From Aplidium turbinatum (Eukaryota; Chordata; Ascidiacea; Aplousobranchia; Polyclinidae), in NCBI GenBank assembly GCA_918807975.1, contig OU964931.1, positions 10,550,251-10,614,250 of the forward strand: DNA of 64,000 nt, read 5' to 3'. Within the stretch, counting starts at the first letter, position 1. Each line of letters opens with the position of its first letter. The notes under the pieces are model-generated. The model ran no database searches, was not told the DNA's origin, and was given only the letters and a program-made list of their open reading frames with translations. Positions 11,461-22,403 of the stretch are shown here, piece by piece. The position numbers were made by a program, and so were the translations under genes.

Positions 11461-12874
11461 TTATAATGGGCAAACGTTTCTCCAAAAAGTGGTAGGCTAA
11501 GCTTAGGCAATTATCTCAATGGTGCACTTTTGCACATAACCTATTTCAATCGTGTTAGATGACAGAATAAATTATATAAATAAACAAAAAGTAACTGACT
11601 ACTTTTCTAAGCTGTTAACTATCTCTTGCATAAAGTTCGGCCATAATATTTGATCTCCTTTCCCAACAATGTTAATGAACAGAGTCATGCTTGTGGACAG
11701 CTGCAGGAAGATGCCAGTATGATTGCGTTTCCTGAGTTGGCTGCCTGATGATCAACTCAACGCTCCACATTTTTGTATTCCAACAACTGGTACTAATAAT
11801 AATCGAACGAATAAAATGGACCGATGGGTTTTTCAAATAAAAACGACTCTGTATTTTTCCACAATGTTTTTGATGTTTGTCAAAAGCGCTTGCATTTTTA
11901 TAACTTACCGGTACTAGTACTAGTTTTTAATACTCTGTGTTGAAGAAGTTCAAAACAGGCGACCAAAGTAAGGCCAACAAACTTTGCTAACTCTTTTTAA
12001 CAGTTACAAGCTAGGCTACATAAGATTCATTACGAAAGATATCATGGAACTATTTAAAAATGAGACCTCGCAAAATGCTGTGGAAAAATATTTTTTTCAT
12101 AAAACAAAAAAGTTTGAAAAAACATTTCTTTGTAAAGTTACAAGTAGTTCCTGCCGTCTATATGAGACAATGCAAACACAGTGATTAGCCTACAACAGGG
12201 CTACTCAACTGGCGGACCGCGGTCCGAATCCGGACCTTCTGGGTGTTGATGGTAGACCTTGAGCTTTTGGAAGAATAACCTCACTGCCACGTTTCAGGGC
12301 TCCTGCATAAAATAGGTTTGGCAGTCAATGTGTTAACAACGCTGCTGCCAGGCCAAGCTCCTTTTAACAACACTTTTAACTTCTTTAACAATGCCTAATA
12401 AATGAGGCCACTTGTTTTGCGCACTTATAGCGAGGCGAGCGGTTTCATCAGAATATTCATCGCCAAGCAAGAGTGGTGTTGTCACTTCGCTTCACAAAAG
12501 ATATCTTGCCATTAACAGTTTCAGTAAACATAGAAATGTTTGACACATCGCAATACAGGCAACAATAGTGACCTGCAAACATATCAGAGAAAAATAGGCT
12601 CCAACAACAGGGAGAAAGAAACCAGGCACCATGAAACAAACGCTTATGGAAATCACCAAAAAAACGTTTCTATCGTAACTCATGAACAGTGTTCCCTCTA
12701 AAAAAGCAAAGAGTTGGTTTTTTATCCTTTTTGTGACGGTCTATAAAACCGTCTTTCCTTGATTATTAGACAAATGTCACTTGCGGTGCTTATAAGCATG
12801 GCAAGAATTGTTGATTAACAACATTTTGCAGTACTAAGCTAAATACAATTTTGGTAAAGAGGTAACTTTCTTCA

Positions 12875-13765
12875 ACCATAAACAGATAAAACCAAGCAAC
12901 CACACGGCATTTAACACAATATATTAAACTCAACATAAACTATGAACTACGAACGTTTTCGGCCATACACATGTTAGCCCTTTTCAAGTAACGAAAAAAT
13001 AATAACTGATTTTACATCTACATTGAAATAAATAACTGATCTACACAATGAATTGAAAACGAAATGCATAAGAATGAAACGGCAAAGCAGAGGAGAACTA
13101 CACATCACATGGCGGTTAATTCCGCGAGGCAAACACGCATCATATGATAAATTAAGAAAAGACGTTAAGCAAATAAGAAGCACCTGCGGCAAACAACTGC
13201 GTATTGAGGCTAGGATTGCATAATTTTATTAGCACGAGAGTGAGGGAGCACTTCGATTTAACTAATTTAAACAGAATAAGTGCCATTAAAGACCATATAT
13301 TCGATTGCCAATCATGTTTAAACAACAAACCATCCTTGAAATCTTTTAGAGTTTTGCGTAAATGTTTCACCGAATTTGACACTAAAATCCACGAGGCTTT
13401 GTTAATAAAATCATGCAGTCCTAGCCTTAATACGCAGTTGTTTGCCGCAGGTGCTTCTTATTTGCTTAACGTCTTTTCTTAATTTATCATATGATGGGTG
13501 TTTGCCTCGCGGAATTAACCGCCATGAGATGTGCCGCTCTCCTCTGCTTTGCCGTTTCATTCTTATGCATTTTGTTTTCAATTCATTTGGTAGATCAGTT
13601 ATTTATTTCAATGTAGATGTAAAATCAGTTATTATTTTTTCGTTACTTGAAAAGGGCTAGCATGAGTATGGCCGAAAACGTTCCTAGTTTATAGCTTATG
13701 TTCAGTTTAATATATTATGTTAAATGTCGTGTGGTTGCTTGGTTTTATCTGTTTAAGCTAAATAT
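12875..13765. mobile_element. Inverted (divergent) pair of Penelope-like element 3' ends
   Basis: Two arms, about 12875-13205 (reading leftward) and 13437-13765 (reading rightward), are near-identical inverted copies of a PLE 3' tail. Between them, 13204-13482 plus reads the end of a PLE endonuclease domain: DHIFDCQSCL, FRVLRKC, TKIHEALLIK and SLNTQLFAAGASYLL. Both tails contain CTTGAAAAGGGCT followed by a short stem and GAAAACGTTC. The copies are broken; the 5' sides face each other and the 3' tails point outward. Confidence 0.75.
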
Positions 13766-14340
13766 TTTCATAATACCAGAAAAAGTCGTTAAATTTATAT
13801 ATAATATTATTCCAATTTATTAGAAATTGAGTTGGCACACCGACCTATTTTGCCAACAAAAACTTGCATAAAGGAACACTGCTCGTGAAACCCAATAACG
13901 GTGAAACGCACACTAGTGTTTACATGACATTTACAAACTTAAAATAAGCAACCCCATGCTCACAGACATTTTCAAAAACAGACGTTTTAATCAACCACCG
14001 GAACAGTGTGGCTGGACATCGCATTGGAATAACTTTAAACGACCCCTACCCCTACCTAGAACTACAATCTGATTGGTCGGTCGGTGGAATCGTATGCAAA
14101 GCGAAAATATGCTTCCCGGAAAGTATTTTTTGCTTTCATGCTGTTTAACTCCTCAACAAAAGTATTTTTGATTATACTTGTACGCTGATACCTTCCGCGG
14201 GCCGCCAGTGTTAAACAGATTACTACTGGGAGGAAGCAATTTTTACTGTGATTATCCTAGTTGCTGGGTGGCTTCGACCCCCGGACTCCCCAACACTAGT
14301 TACATTTTACCTAAGAAAGTGGTTTGGTAGGCCTACAGAC

Positions 14341-14490
14341 AGGGGCACCGGAAGCGGAGGGCAGATGCCTCCCCTGCCCTCAATTTTTTTGTAGATGGAG
14401 AGGCAGGGGGGCAATGGTGCCCTTTTGAGGTCATGTAAGCTACTACTCATTTTGCAATATAACAATTTCTGCTCTTCGCTTTTAGCCTAG
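14341..14490 (+). mobile_element. hAT family fragment, left end only
   Basis: It starts CAGGGGCACCGGAAGCGG and for about 140 bp follows the left end of the hAT copies at 2349 and 48438. No matching right end was found downstream, so it is a truncated copy. Confidence 0.7.
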
Positions 14491-14935
14491 TCAATGCATC
14501 GTTCAGTACCAGTGTTAACAAAAAGTTGTTATTTCATCAATATTCATAACAACGTACCTTTGGTGGTACAGCACGGTACCAACCATAAAAAGAACGTTTT
14601 ACTAGATTTGAATGAGTGTTTAATCTTATCTATGTCAACTTTTCATGATTTCACCTCATGTGATGCACTGAACAATAAATTGAAGTAGGGCTTCAAAATG
14701 ACCTTGATGTACAGCAAACAACAAAATTCACGAAAAAACTAATGCAGTTATGTGTATTGTGTAGCTTTCTTTGCATTCAATTTGCGTTGTTTTTCCAGTG
14801 TAGCCTACACCCACTTATTGTTCGGATTCTTTGATTGCCCCCGCGCGCCTTTGCTGTGCAAACTAGAGCTGGGGGCTTGACGTCCCGCTTTTTCTGTTGT
14901 TCACTAGTTGTTTCTTATGCATTTTTATTTTGAAC

Positions 14936-15178
14936 CAGCTCAGTGGCCGAGTGGTTATTGCCTTCGGGTCTGGTGCAAGTAGATGTGAGATCGATTCCGG
15001 GTCGGGTCAAATCATAGACTTTAAAACCGTACTGATTGTGTTGTGTCTTGCATAACACATTGAGATTAAGTCGGGTAATAATTTGATGACACCATAAACC
15101 TGATATAAAATTAAAAATGAGCCATTTCACTAAAAGACCTTAGCTGTTGTAGAGCGACAATAAATAAAACCATAACAT
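14936..15178 (+). mobile_element. tRNA-related SINE (family S2)
   Basis: The head looks like a tRNA promoter: TGGCCGAGTGGTTA (box A, Ser/Leu-like) and, about 35 bp on, GATCGATTCCGG (box B-like). The body is unrelated and the 3' end runs into AATAAATAAAACC and an ATT-rich simple repeat. A shorter related stretch (GACTTTAAAA with the flank before it) occurs near 10230-10290. No target duplication was found. Confidence 0.55.
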
Positions 15179-15703
15179 TATTATCATTATTATTATTTTG
15201 GCTAAATTCTAAGACGGTCGTGTCATTCTCATTGTTGGTTTAGTTGCTGGTCGGTCGCAGGACAAGACATAAAAAATGAAGCATTTTTCTCGGCACCATA
15301 ACCAACGAAACGGTATTTCTTTGATGTAATGCTTCAAACGTATATCTTATAATATTAACATGCTCAGCGGAAATTGTAGCCTGGAAGTTTAGTTCATAAG
15401 ATTTGATATAACTTTTCAACCTATTTTTAACATCTGAAAATGTCAAGGTGCTTGCAAATTTTATGAAAAACATATCCAAATCGAGCTGTGCCAACATTGA
15501 CGCTGAAAGTGATGCTTTATTCATCAATGTGAAATTAACGACGTTTCATACGAACATGGTCTGCACTACACAAAACAAAATTTATTCCATATCTCTAGTT
15601 CAGGGTAGTCCAAACCCTGGCACGCCGGCCGCATGCAGCTCGCGTGCAGCTTTTGTGTGATCCTCAAACACTTCCAGTATGCCGAAATTTGCAGTGCAAA
15701 ATA

Positions 15704-15937
15704 CAAATATGACTCTCGGGGTGTACGCTTGAACAACGCACGTTAAGGCTGCTCCCCATTCAGCGGCACCTTGTAGATGGAATAATTCCCCTGCAACAAG
15801 ACTTCAGCAATTGGAAACTTTACTCTGTCAATTTCGGTGATTGCGTCAGTGATTCAAAGCCTCTACAAATATTTGAAACTGCCAGTATTAAGCTCTGCAA
15901 GAAGCTTTCCCAGTCAGTCCGATGATAAAGATTCAAT
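15704..15937 (+). mobile_element. SINE body (family S1), copy without its tRNA head
   Basis: Most of the stretch matches the SINE at 39072-39375: CTCTCGGGGTGT, CCATTCAGCGGCA, GGAATAATTCCC, then a tail with GATAAAGATTCAA. The promoter part is absent or too diverged to recognise. Confidence 0.6.
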
Positions 15938-16179
15938 CAATCAAGTGTTATAACACACCTACCGGCGCTTTGCACAAATGCATTGCATTAGCCACAACCA
16001 TAAATAAGTCGCACATCATCAAAGTGCATTCAGGGATAACAATTTCTTTTTACAGAATGTGACGACACAGAGTTGTGTTGATTTTTGCCGTTTGTTGCTG
16101 GCATAGACTCTCGAATTCAGTTGTAAGTTAGCTACTAACTTATCTATTTAGCCAAGTGAAAAAACATATTAATAAAATA

Positions 16180-16228
16180 ACTGCAGACAGTGCACACCGT
16201 TTCGACCTTCCGGTCTCGTCAGTGCAGT
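16180..16228 (-). ncRNA. Type I hammerhead ribozyme
   Basis: Read on the minus strand from 16228 to 16180, every element of a hammerhead is present. Stem I pairs ACTGCA (16228-16223) with TGCAGT (16185-16180), 6 bp. The core CTGACGA is at 16222-16216. Stem II GACC/GGTC closes a GGAA loop (16215-16204). GAAA lies at 16203-16200. Stem III CGGT/ACTG closes a GTGC loop (16199-16188), and UC at 16187-16186 completes the GUC cleavage site, immediately before the stem I 3' strand. A15.1-U16.1 and C15.2-G16.2 are in place. Hammerheads of this open-stem-I type are known in PLEs and in retrozymes of animals. No PLE coding sequence was recognised next to it, so the host element is unknown. Confidence 0.9.
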
Positions 16229-17427
16229 GTTTACACTGGAATGGCTATGAAGGTATATACCTCCATGTGACATTTTCCTATTTGTGGTTAAAAAGTTGAA
16301 TTCTTAAGTATTTAGGTGAAAAGTATTTTTTGCCAACAACAATGCCAAGCCACAGTGTCTGGTACGTTTGCAAGTCATATTCGTTCCGAAGGAGTTTAAT
16401 TTCAAAAACTTTGCACAGAAAATGTGCTCTGTGCTCCATAGCACATAGCCCGCATTTGCGAAAACACCTTTATTGAATGTGAAGTGATTGAAAAGCGACT
16501 TGCTGTTATTTTTGAAGATTTGAAGCCACTTGCTGCTATCGGTTGTTGCGTTTTAATTTTAATAGATTTATTGTCTTTACACTGTCAGATTGTAACCCCA
16601 GTGCTTTGAGTTTCCTCTACGGCAGGAAACTACAGCTTCTTTTGCATCAAGTTATCGTTTTTATTGCTGTTCAAATATACTTTGTCAAATGATTAATCAT
16701 AAACACCGTAGTAGTGTTTATTCAAACGAAGACTCTCTCCTGAAATGATTACACTGAAGTCGATGAAAAAAAATGAAAATACGCTACAGTGCTTTCCTAC
16801 CAGCAAAATGGCATGTCTGCCGACGTTAAATTAACGTTAAAGGACGATTTGTTTCAGAGTGTTTTGAATGTGCTTGAAACTAATTCACAAAAAACTCAAA
16901 TGCTCAATAAAAGCAACATTCCTACGCGCATATTACTGTATAAAGGGTTCAAAAACTCACAAAACCTTGTTTTGATTTTGAGCTACCGTTGCTTCTGCAT
17001 GATCAAAGTAAAAGCCCATTATAGAGCAAGTGCCTTAGTGCCTGATCCTTTCTATGACTTAAGCATCTTTTCAACAAAGTAAAAGAAGCATTAATGAAAA
17101 AAAACTTTCATATTTTCGCTATTTTTCCTTTTGACGTTTCTAAATTTCGCAATTGCGTTTTCATAAAACATCTTGAGCTGTGGCTTATGTAAATAATTAC
17201 CAAATACATACGATGCTGCAAATATTTGTTGTACGTTGGCCTACAATGTCATGGATGTCCCAATATTTTTTGTTGCGTGCAGATCAAACAGTCAAACTTG
17301 TTTTTTTCTGTCATCGGTCTGCAAGGCTGTTTTCGTTTTGAAACCGGTCGGTGAGAGAAAAAAGTTGGAAACAGCTGCTGTTCTAGAGCGTGTCACACCG
17401 ATATTGTTTAGACTTAGAGCTTTGGGG

Positions 17428-17704
17428 TATAGGCAAATTGTTCGTAAGCAATTGTTCGTAAAGCAATTGTTCGTAAAGCAATTGTTCGTAAGCAATTGTT
17501 TGTAAAACAATTGTTCGTAAACTGTTTTTCGTAAAATGAAATCCGTAAAACAGTTCTTCGTTAAGCATTTCTTCGTATACATCAAATTTTAACTGCATGC
17601 ACGAAAAAATGCTTTAGGAAGAATTGTTTTACGAAGAATTAATTTTACGAACAATTGCTTACGAACAATTGCTTTACGAGCAATTGCTTACGAACAATTT
17701 GTCG
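17428..17704. mobile_element. Foldback element made of CAATTGTTCGTAAAG units
   Basis: The left half is an array of CAATTGTTCGTAAAG-like 15-mers. The right half is the same array inverted (CTTTACGAACAATTG). The outer ends CAAATTGTTCG and CGAACAATTTG mirror each other. The centre (about 17520-17620) holds more decayed CGTAAA-type units. Such an RNA would fold into a long imperfect hairpin. The ORFs in it are a by-product of the repeat. Confidence 0.7.
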
Positions 17705-18154
17705 GACACCGGTGCACATAGTGACATAGGCCTACATGATGCATTTTTAGCTGTGGTAAAATCTTTCTTATTGACAAGAATTAGGTCAAGTGATATCTTT
17801 CAATTACTCCGTCTGCAACTACAGTATGTATTAAATATTCTGTCACCTTGCAAGGTTACAAAAGTTGAAAAACATAAATATTTATAAGAGACTAATCAGA
17901 ACCATATTAACTTGAACTTGCATAATTTTTATACCAAATAATGCAAATCACTGTAAAAAAACGCATAACAAATAATAACTATAAAACGGCTTTTGAAATG
18001 TCTGGCTCAAGGTCAAAGTTATTTGCAGTACCGTAGGCCTACTGTAATTGCAATTACCTAAATCCTTAGTTAACAAATTATGCACACTCGTATTAAAAAG
18101 TGGAATTGAATGACATTCTGCAGTGCACACCTGCGTAGGATATTAGACATTCTT

Positions 18155-18365
18155 AAGTATGTGGTACAAGGTGGTACAAGGGTACAAGGACTTTATTGTG
18201 GTACAAGGACTTGAAGTATTATCTAAGTATTGAAGTATCATCTAAGTATTGAAGTATAAGATATTCTAACTATACAATTGAAGTATTGAAGTACAATTGA
18301 AGTATTCTAACTATACATCTAACTATTGTATTGTGTATTGAAGTATCATCTAAGTATAACTACAA
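18155..18365 (+). repeat. Minisatellite, GGTACAAG and TATCATCTAAGTATTGAAG units
   Basis: Units of GGTACAAG are followed by several degenerate copies of a unit around ATCTAAGTATTGAAGTAT. No coding or promoter signal is seen. Confidence 0.6.
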
Positions 18366-18782
18366 ATTGTACGCAAAATGGTTCCATAGTTTGCGGCTGG
18401 TACAACAAAGCATAGGTTAATGCTTTCCAACTGTGATAAAATTTCAAAATATTAACCTTTATTCAACAAAAATCCATAGCTTCGCCCAAGCATTACGCTT
18501 TGCATGCCAATAGGAGCTACCTCTGCTTTTTTAACGTCGGCAGCATTTGTCCTTGATTTTATATACAGTATATCTATATCTAATAACTACTTTCGGCTTT
18601 TACTCGAGGAAAAGATGTCGCTTTGACTTGGGAAAACTGTGAAAACGTCTGGTCTTGGGCGTGACGTTGCGATTTTACTCAAATTACGTCAACGATTGAG
18701 AAGAGCAATAGTCACTAATTTACAGTATTACAATTTTTAGGCCAGCGCTCGAGTTGTTAACAGTAAACACCAGATTGATTAC

Positions 18783-19007
18783 TGATACAGTTAGTAACGT
18801 TTATTTTGCGTTATGGTCATTGCCTAGTGCATTGCACCGGGTCACGTGCACATGATTACGTCGTGCCGCCCTGTGGCTGTGAGTAGTTGGTAATCACGGC
18901 AGCAGGACTTCTTGGTAGCTACACAATGATTTGTCCTTAGTTCATTCTAGCTCTACTCGTGTTGAGACCTCTTTTCAATTCCTTTACGTTTACCTACAAG
19001 CGTCACA
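18783..19007 (+). repeat. 5' LTR
   Basis: This 225-bp direct repeat of 21800-22024 starts TGATACAGTTAG. It is flanked on the left by the target duplication ATTAC and on the right by the primer-binding site. Confidence 0.93.
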
Positions 19008-19043
19008 TGGTGTCAGAAGTGGGATTCGAACCCACGCCTCCAT
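19008..19043 (+). other. Primer-binding site with extended tRNA-Leu complement
   Basis: TGGTGTCAGAAGTGGGAT begins right after the LTR and is complementary to the 3' end of a tRNA-Leu including CCA. The match appears to go on through the T arm (TTCGAACCCAC) and into the variable arm (GCCTCCAT), 36 nt in all by comparison with vertebrate tRNA-Leu from memory. A primer site is usually about 18 nt. Confidence 0.8.
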
Positions 19044-19049
19044 GCAGAA

Positions 19050-21617
19050 TTGGACAGACTTGTGGAGCGCAACGTTTTGCAGCCAATAAATTATAGCGAC
19101 TGGGCAGCTCCGATCGTAGCGGTGTCGAAAGCTAATGGAAGTATACGAATTTGCGGCGATTTCAAGGGACTGAACCAGCAAATACAAGTGGATCAACATC
19201 CGTTGCCGCCGTTGGACACGTTGCTGGAATCGCTGGGAAAAGGTCAGTACTTTTCTAAAATTGACTTGTCGGATGCTTACTTGCAATTAGAGCTTGATGA
19301 CGAAGCAAAAAAACTTTGTGTCATAAACACAACTTTTGGTCTTTTCCAATACAATCGTATGTGTTTCGGTGTGGCGTCAAGCCCAGCCCAATTTCAACGT
19401 TGCATGGATAAAATGATTTCGGGAATCCCTGGTGTAGCAGCATATCTAGATGATATCTTAGTTACGGGACCGACAGAAAAAGATCATTGGAATAACTTAG
19501 AGAAGCTTATGGATCGTTTAAGCGAGTATGGGTTTTGTGTTAAAGTACAAAAATGTGAATTTTTCAAGGATTCGGTTGAATATCTTGGTCATGTAATCGA
19601 CAAAGACGGCAAGCGACCGTCGAGCACATCAGTCGAAGCAATAAAACAATTACCCCAGCCGCAAAACCTTCAAGAACTTCAAGCTTTTTTAGGGAAAATT
19701 AACTATTATGGTCGTTTTATAGCAGATCTTCCAGACAAGGTAAAACCTTTAAATTCTTTGTTGAAGAAAGGAGCAGTGTTCAGGTGGACACAACATTGCA
19801 AACTCGCTTTTCAACAACTGAAGGAGGACGTGATCAATGCAACCACGCTAAGTCACTACGATGAGAGCAAACCACTCATACTAGCCACCGATGCATCCCA
19901 GTACGGAATAGGAGCAGTTTTGATGCAGAAGCACGATGGTGTGGAACGTCCACTCGCCCATGCATCGAAAACTTTGAGTGAAACGCAGAAGAGGTACTCA
20001 CAAATTGAACGAGAAGCGCTCTCTATCATCTATGGAGTAACGAAGTTTCACCAATACCTGTACGGTAGGAAGTTTACTTTAATTACGGATCATAAGCCAC
20101 TAGTTTCGATTTTCTCACCAAAAAAGAATCTACCAGTCCTAACAGCTCAGCGTCTTCAACGATGGGCTATTACCTTAATGGCATATCAATATGATATTCA
20201 GTACAAACCAACTAATCTACATGGTAATGCAGATGGACTGTCTAGATTGCCTATGGGGTTAGACAAAACGTTTGATGAAAACGAGGAGAGAGAGAATGCA
20301 GAGGTTTCTCATTCTGTAGAGGAAACCATGGACGGTTTACCTTTAACTTCGAACGAGCTTAAAACAAAAACGCTTCACGATCCGGTCTTAAAATTAGTTC
20401 TGTCGTATATCCAGGACGGTTGGCCTAGAAGATTACCTGACAATGATAAGCTGCGCTGCTATGCTTCGTATAAAGACTCGATGTGGGTAGAAAACGATGT
20501 AATACTATTACAACGTGACGGTTTTCCACGAGCAGTAATTCCGCAATGTTTGCAGGCACAAGTTTTAAAACTCTTGCATGAAGGTCACTGGGGAATCACC
20601 CGAACGAAGCAGATGGCACGCAGATACGTATGGTGGCCGGAGTTGAACAAAAGCATCGAAGAGATAGTGAAGTCGTGCGGACCTTGCAGGCTTGTCGCAA
20701 AAGCTCCGGACAAAGAGTACCAAGCATGGCCGAAAACTACAAAGCCGTGGCAGCGGATTCATCTCGACTATGCTGGACCTTTCTTAGGAAAGATGTGGCT
20801 GATTTGCGTTGATGCACACTCAAAATATCCTTATGTTTCTATGCAGAACATCGGACAGGCAACTTCTAAAGCAACGATCAGCGCACTTCAACAAATCTTT
20901 GCGATAGAAGGCTCTCCGGACACGATTGTCTCAGACAACGGAAGCCAGTTTACGTCCGGAGAGTTCAAGACATTTTGCATCAAGTTAGGAATACATCACA
21001 TCACCTCGCCAGTGTTCCATCCTGCATCAAATGGCGAAGCGGAACGCTTCGTCCAAACCTTTAAAAGGGCAATGGAAAAAAACTATAAGGGAGAAGTGAG
21101 CAAGCAAAATGCTCATCTCTTAGTAGTCACAACGTACAGAAGCACACCTCACCCATGCCTCGACTGGAAGACTCCAGCCGAAGTTCTTCGTGGGCGCCAG
21201 CCGAAAACGCTATTGTCCTTGTTCTCGTCAAAGGAAAAGAGTAATTCAAAACAAGAACCTGCATCTCATAAGCGGAGCTATGAAGAAGGTTCATTAGTTT
21301 ATGCTCGAAACTATGCATCTGGTTCGAAGTGGCTCCCGGGTACGGTAATTAAAAGACGGGGAGGTGTCCTGTACAACGTACGAACGGAACGAGGCGTTTG
21401 GAAGAGACACATAAATCAACTTCAGCCCAGGTTTCAAAACGTTCATGCTGAAAGTAAAAGTGATTTTTCTGATTCAAGTAAAGTTAAGGTTGCACCAAGT
21501 CCAAAGAAAGATTCCGAACTGACCGATACCAATGAACACTCTGGGCATAGTAAAGCTGTCCCACAGAGACGCTATCCAGTTCGAAACAGACGCAAACCTG
21601 ATTTTTATCAGGCTTAG
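19050..21617 (+). CDS. LTR element pol region: reverse transcriptase, RNase H, integrase
   Basis: This is an 855-residue reading frame of a fossil element. The reverse transcriptase is seen at about residues 10-190, with CGDFKGLNQQI, KIDLSDAYLQLEL, FGVASSPAQFQR and the active-site YLDD. RNase H is seen at about 270-390 with ATDASQYGIGAVL and TDHKPL. The integrase zinc region is at about 510-550 (HEGHWG, CGPC). The integrase core lies at about 570-690, with HLDYAGPF, SDNGSQF and HPASNGEAERF. The basic C-terminus ends in RYPVRNRRKPDFY. The order RT-RNase H-integrase places it in Ty3/gypsy; the clade was not determined. Confidence 0.92.
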   Translation: MDRLVERNVLQPINYSDWAAPIVAVSKANGSIRICGDFKGLNQQIQVDQHPLPPLDTLLESLGKGQYFSKIDLSDAYLQLELDDEAKKLCVINTTFGLFQYNRMCFGVASSPAQFQRCMDKMISGIPGVAAYLDDILVTGPTEKDHWNNLEKLMDRLSEYGFCVKVQKCEFFKDSVEYLGHVIDKDGKRPSSTSVEAIKQLPQPQNLQELQAFLGKINYYGRFIADLPDKVKPLNSLLKKGAVFRWTQHCKLAFQQLKEDVINATTLSHYDESKPLILATDASQYGIGAVLMQKHDGVERPLAHASKTLSETQKRYSQIEREALSIIYGVTKFHQYLYGRKFTLITDHKPLVSIFSPKKNLPVLTAQRLQRWAITLMAYQYDIQYKPTNLHGNADGLSRLPMGLDKTFDENEERENAEVSHSVEETMDGLPLTSNELKTKTLHDPVLKLVLSYIQDGWPRRLPDNDKLRCYASYKDSMWVENDVILLQRDGFPRAVIPQCLQAQVLKLLHEGHWGITRTKQMARRYVWWPELNKSIEEIVKSCGPCRLVAKAPDKEYQAWPKTTKPWQRIHLDYAGPFLGKMWLICVDAHSKYPYVSMQNIGQATSKATISALQQIFAIEGSPDTIVSDNGSQFTSGEFKTFCIKLGIHHITSPVFHPASNGEAERFVQTFKRAMEKNYKGEVSKQNAHLLVVTTYRSTPHPCLDWKTPAEVLRGRQPKTLLSLFSSKEKSNSKQEPASHKRSYEEGSLVYARNYASGSKWLPGTVIKRRGGVLYNVRTERGVWKRHINQLQPRFQNVHAESKSDFSDSSKVKVAPSPKKDSELTDTNEHSGHSKAVPQRRYPVRNRRKPDFYQA

Positions 21618-21799
21618 TCAATACGTTTGTTAGTCGTATGTGCTTCTGACCCCAATTGTAATACGACCATTATTGCAGTGATCTGTCAGAAGCACTATAT
21701 CTATTGTGTATGTTAAGTAGTGAATACTTGGTTAGTATCACCCTCCCTTAGCTGTAATGTTTTATTTCTACTGCTAAGTGTTAATTTATAAGGGAGGAG

Positions 21800-22024
21800 T
21801 GATACAGTTAGTAACGTTTATTTTGCGTTATGGTCATTGCCTAGTGCATTGCACCGGGTCACGTGCACATGATTACGTCGTGCCGCCCTGTGGCTGTGAG
21901 TAGTTGGTAATCACGGCAGCAGGACTTCTTGGTAGCTACACAATGATTTGTCCTTGGTTCATTCTAGCTCTACTCGTGTTGAGACCTCTTTTCAATTCCT
22001 TTACGTTTACCTACAAGCGTAACA
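21800..22024 (+). repeat. 3' LTR
   Basis: It is almost identical to the 5' LTR (about two differences by eye) and ends CGTAACA. It is followed by the target duplication ATTAC. Confidence 0.93.
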
Positions 22025-22089
22025 ATTACGAATAAAACTGATCGTCGTTGTGTGAGCCTCTAGGGCCGAGGGTCTATCTTTTTGCCTAC

Positions 22090-22395
22090 CCAGATTCATG
22101 ATGCTCCCGGACTATGCTGGAAGGCTGTTAGAAAGCAGCCAGTGTTTTGTTTCATCATCCAAGAAACGCAGACCTTCCTCTCCATTAAATAGCTTGAAGA
22201 TGGTGCAATCGTTGATGATGTGGTCTACGGTCTGTTTCTCAGCACTACATTCAAAACTAGAGAAAGAAGCCATTGGTGCATGCTTGAGCGGAAAAGCCCG
22301 ACGCCCGTACGGAGACAGTTAAGGCACACCCATTGAGTGCCACCCAAGCCTGTCTTTGTAGTGTCAGGCCGGTGGGACGGTCAGTAAAACTGGTG
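22090..22395 (-). pseudogene. LINE C-terminal relic
   Basis: The minus strand carries a block of the type AEKQTVDHIINDCTIFKLF followed by LRFLDDETKHWL, typical of the end of a LINE reverse-transcriptase protein (Cys/His cluster, then a WL motif). It lies directly behind the LTR element and in front of the hAT element at 22404. No RT core is attached. Confidence 0.55.
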
Positions 22396-22403
22396 ATCTA
22401 GTC

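Larger units (their letters stand above)
18783..22024 (+). mobile_element. Ty3/gypsy-type LTR retrotransposon, young but broken
   Basis: Two 225-bp LTRs (18783-19007 and 21800-22024) begin TGATACAG and end in ACA. I count about two differences between them. A 5-bp duplication ATTAC flanks the element (18778-18782, 22025-22029). The primer-binding site follows the 5' LTR at 19008, and a purine-rich tract (AAGGGAGGAG) precedes the 3' LTR. One long reading frame (19050-21617) carries reverse transcriptase, RNase H and integrase in the Ty3/gypsy order. The capsid part is not seen, so the copy is not whole; about one break. The near-identical LTRs point to recent insertion. Confidence 0.93.

Noticed and set aside
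12457-12683. Two overlapping hydrophobic minus-strand ORFs that look like membrane segments (SYDRNVFLVISIS, FFLPVVGAYFSLI)
   Set aside because: No neighbouring exons, no family match and no consistent splice sites. Hydrophobic readings are common in AT-rich DNA.
12190-14219. Possible hAT element with ends CAGGGCTACTCAACTGGCGG and CCGCCAGTGTTAAACAG around the PLE pair
   Set aside because: The right end is a poor match and the flanking 8-mers do not agree.
14494-14688. 64-residue ORF (STFHDFTSCDALN) reminiscent of transposon proteins
   Set aside because: Too short and without terminal repeats; the resemblance is not strong enough for a call.
15600-15660. CAGGGTAGTCCAAACCCTGG, like the left end of a hAT MITE
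   Set aside because: No right end was found; only an isolated end.
17236-17887. Several overlapping ORFs with repeated LFVKQ, NCFT and EQLLY
   Set aside because: They are translations of the 15-mer foldback arrays.
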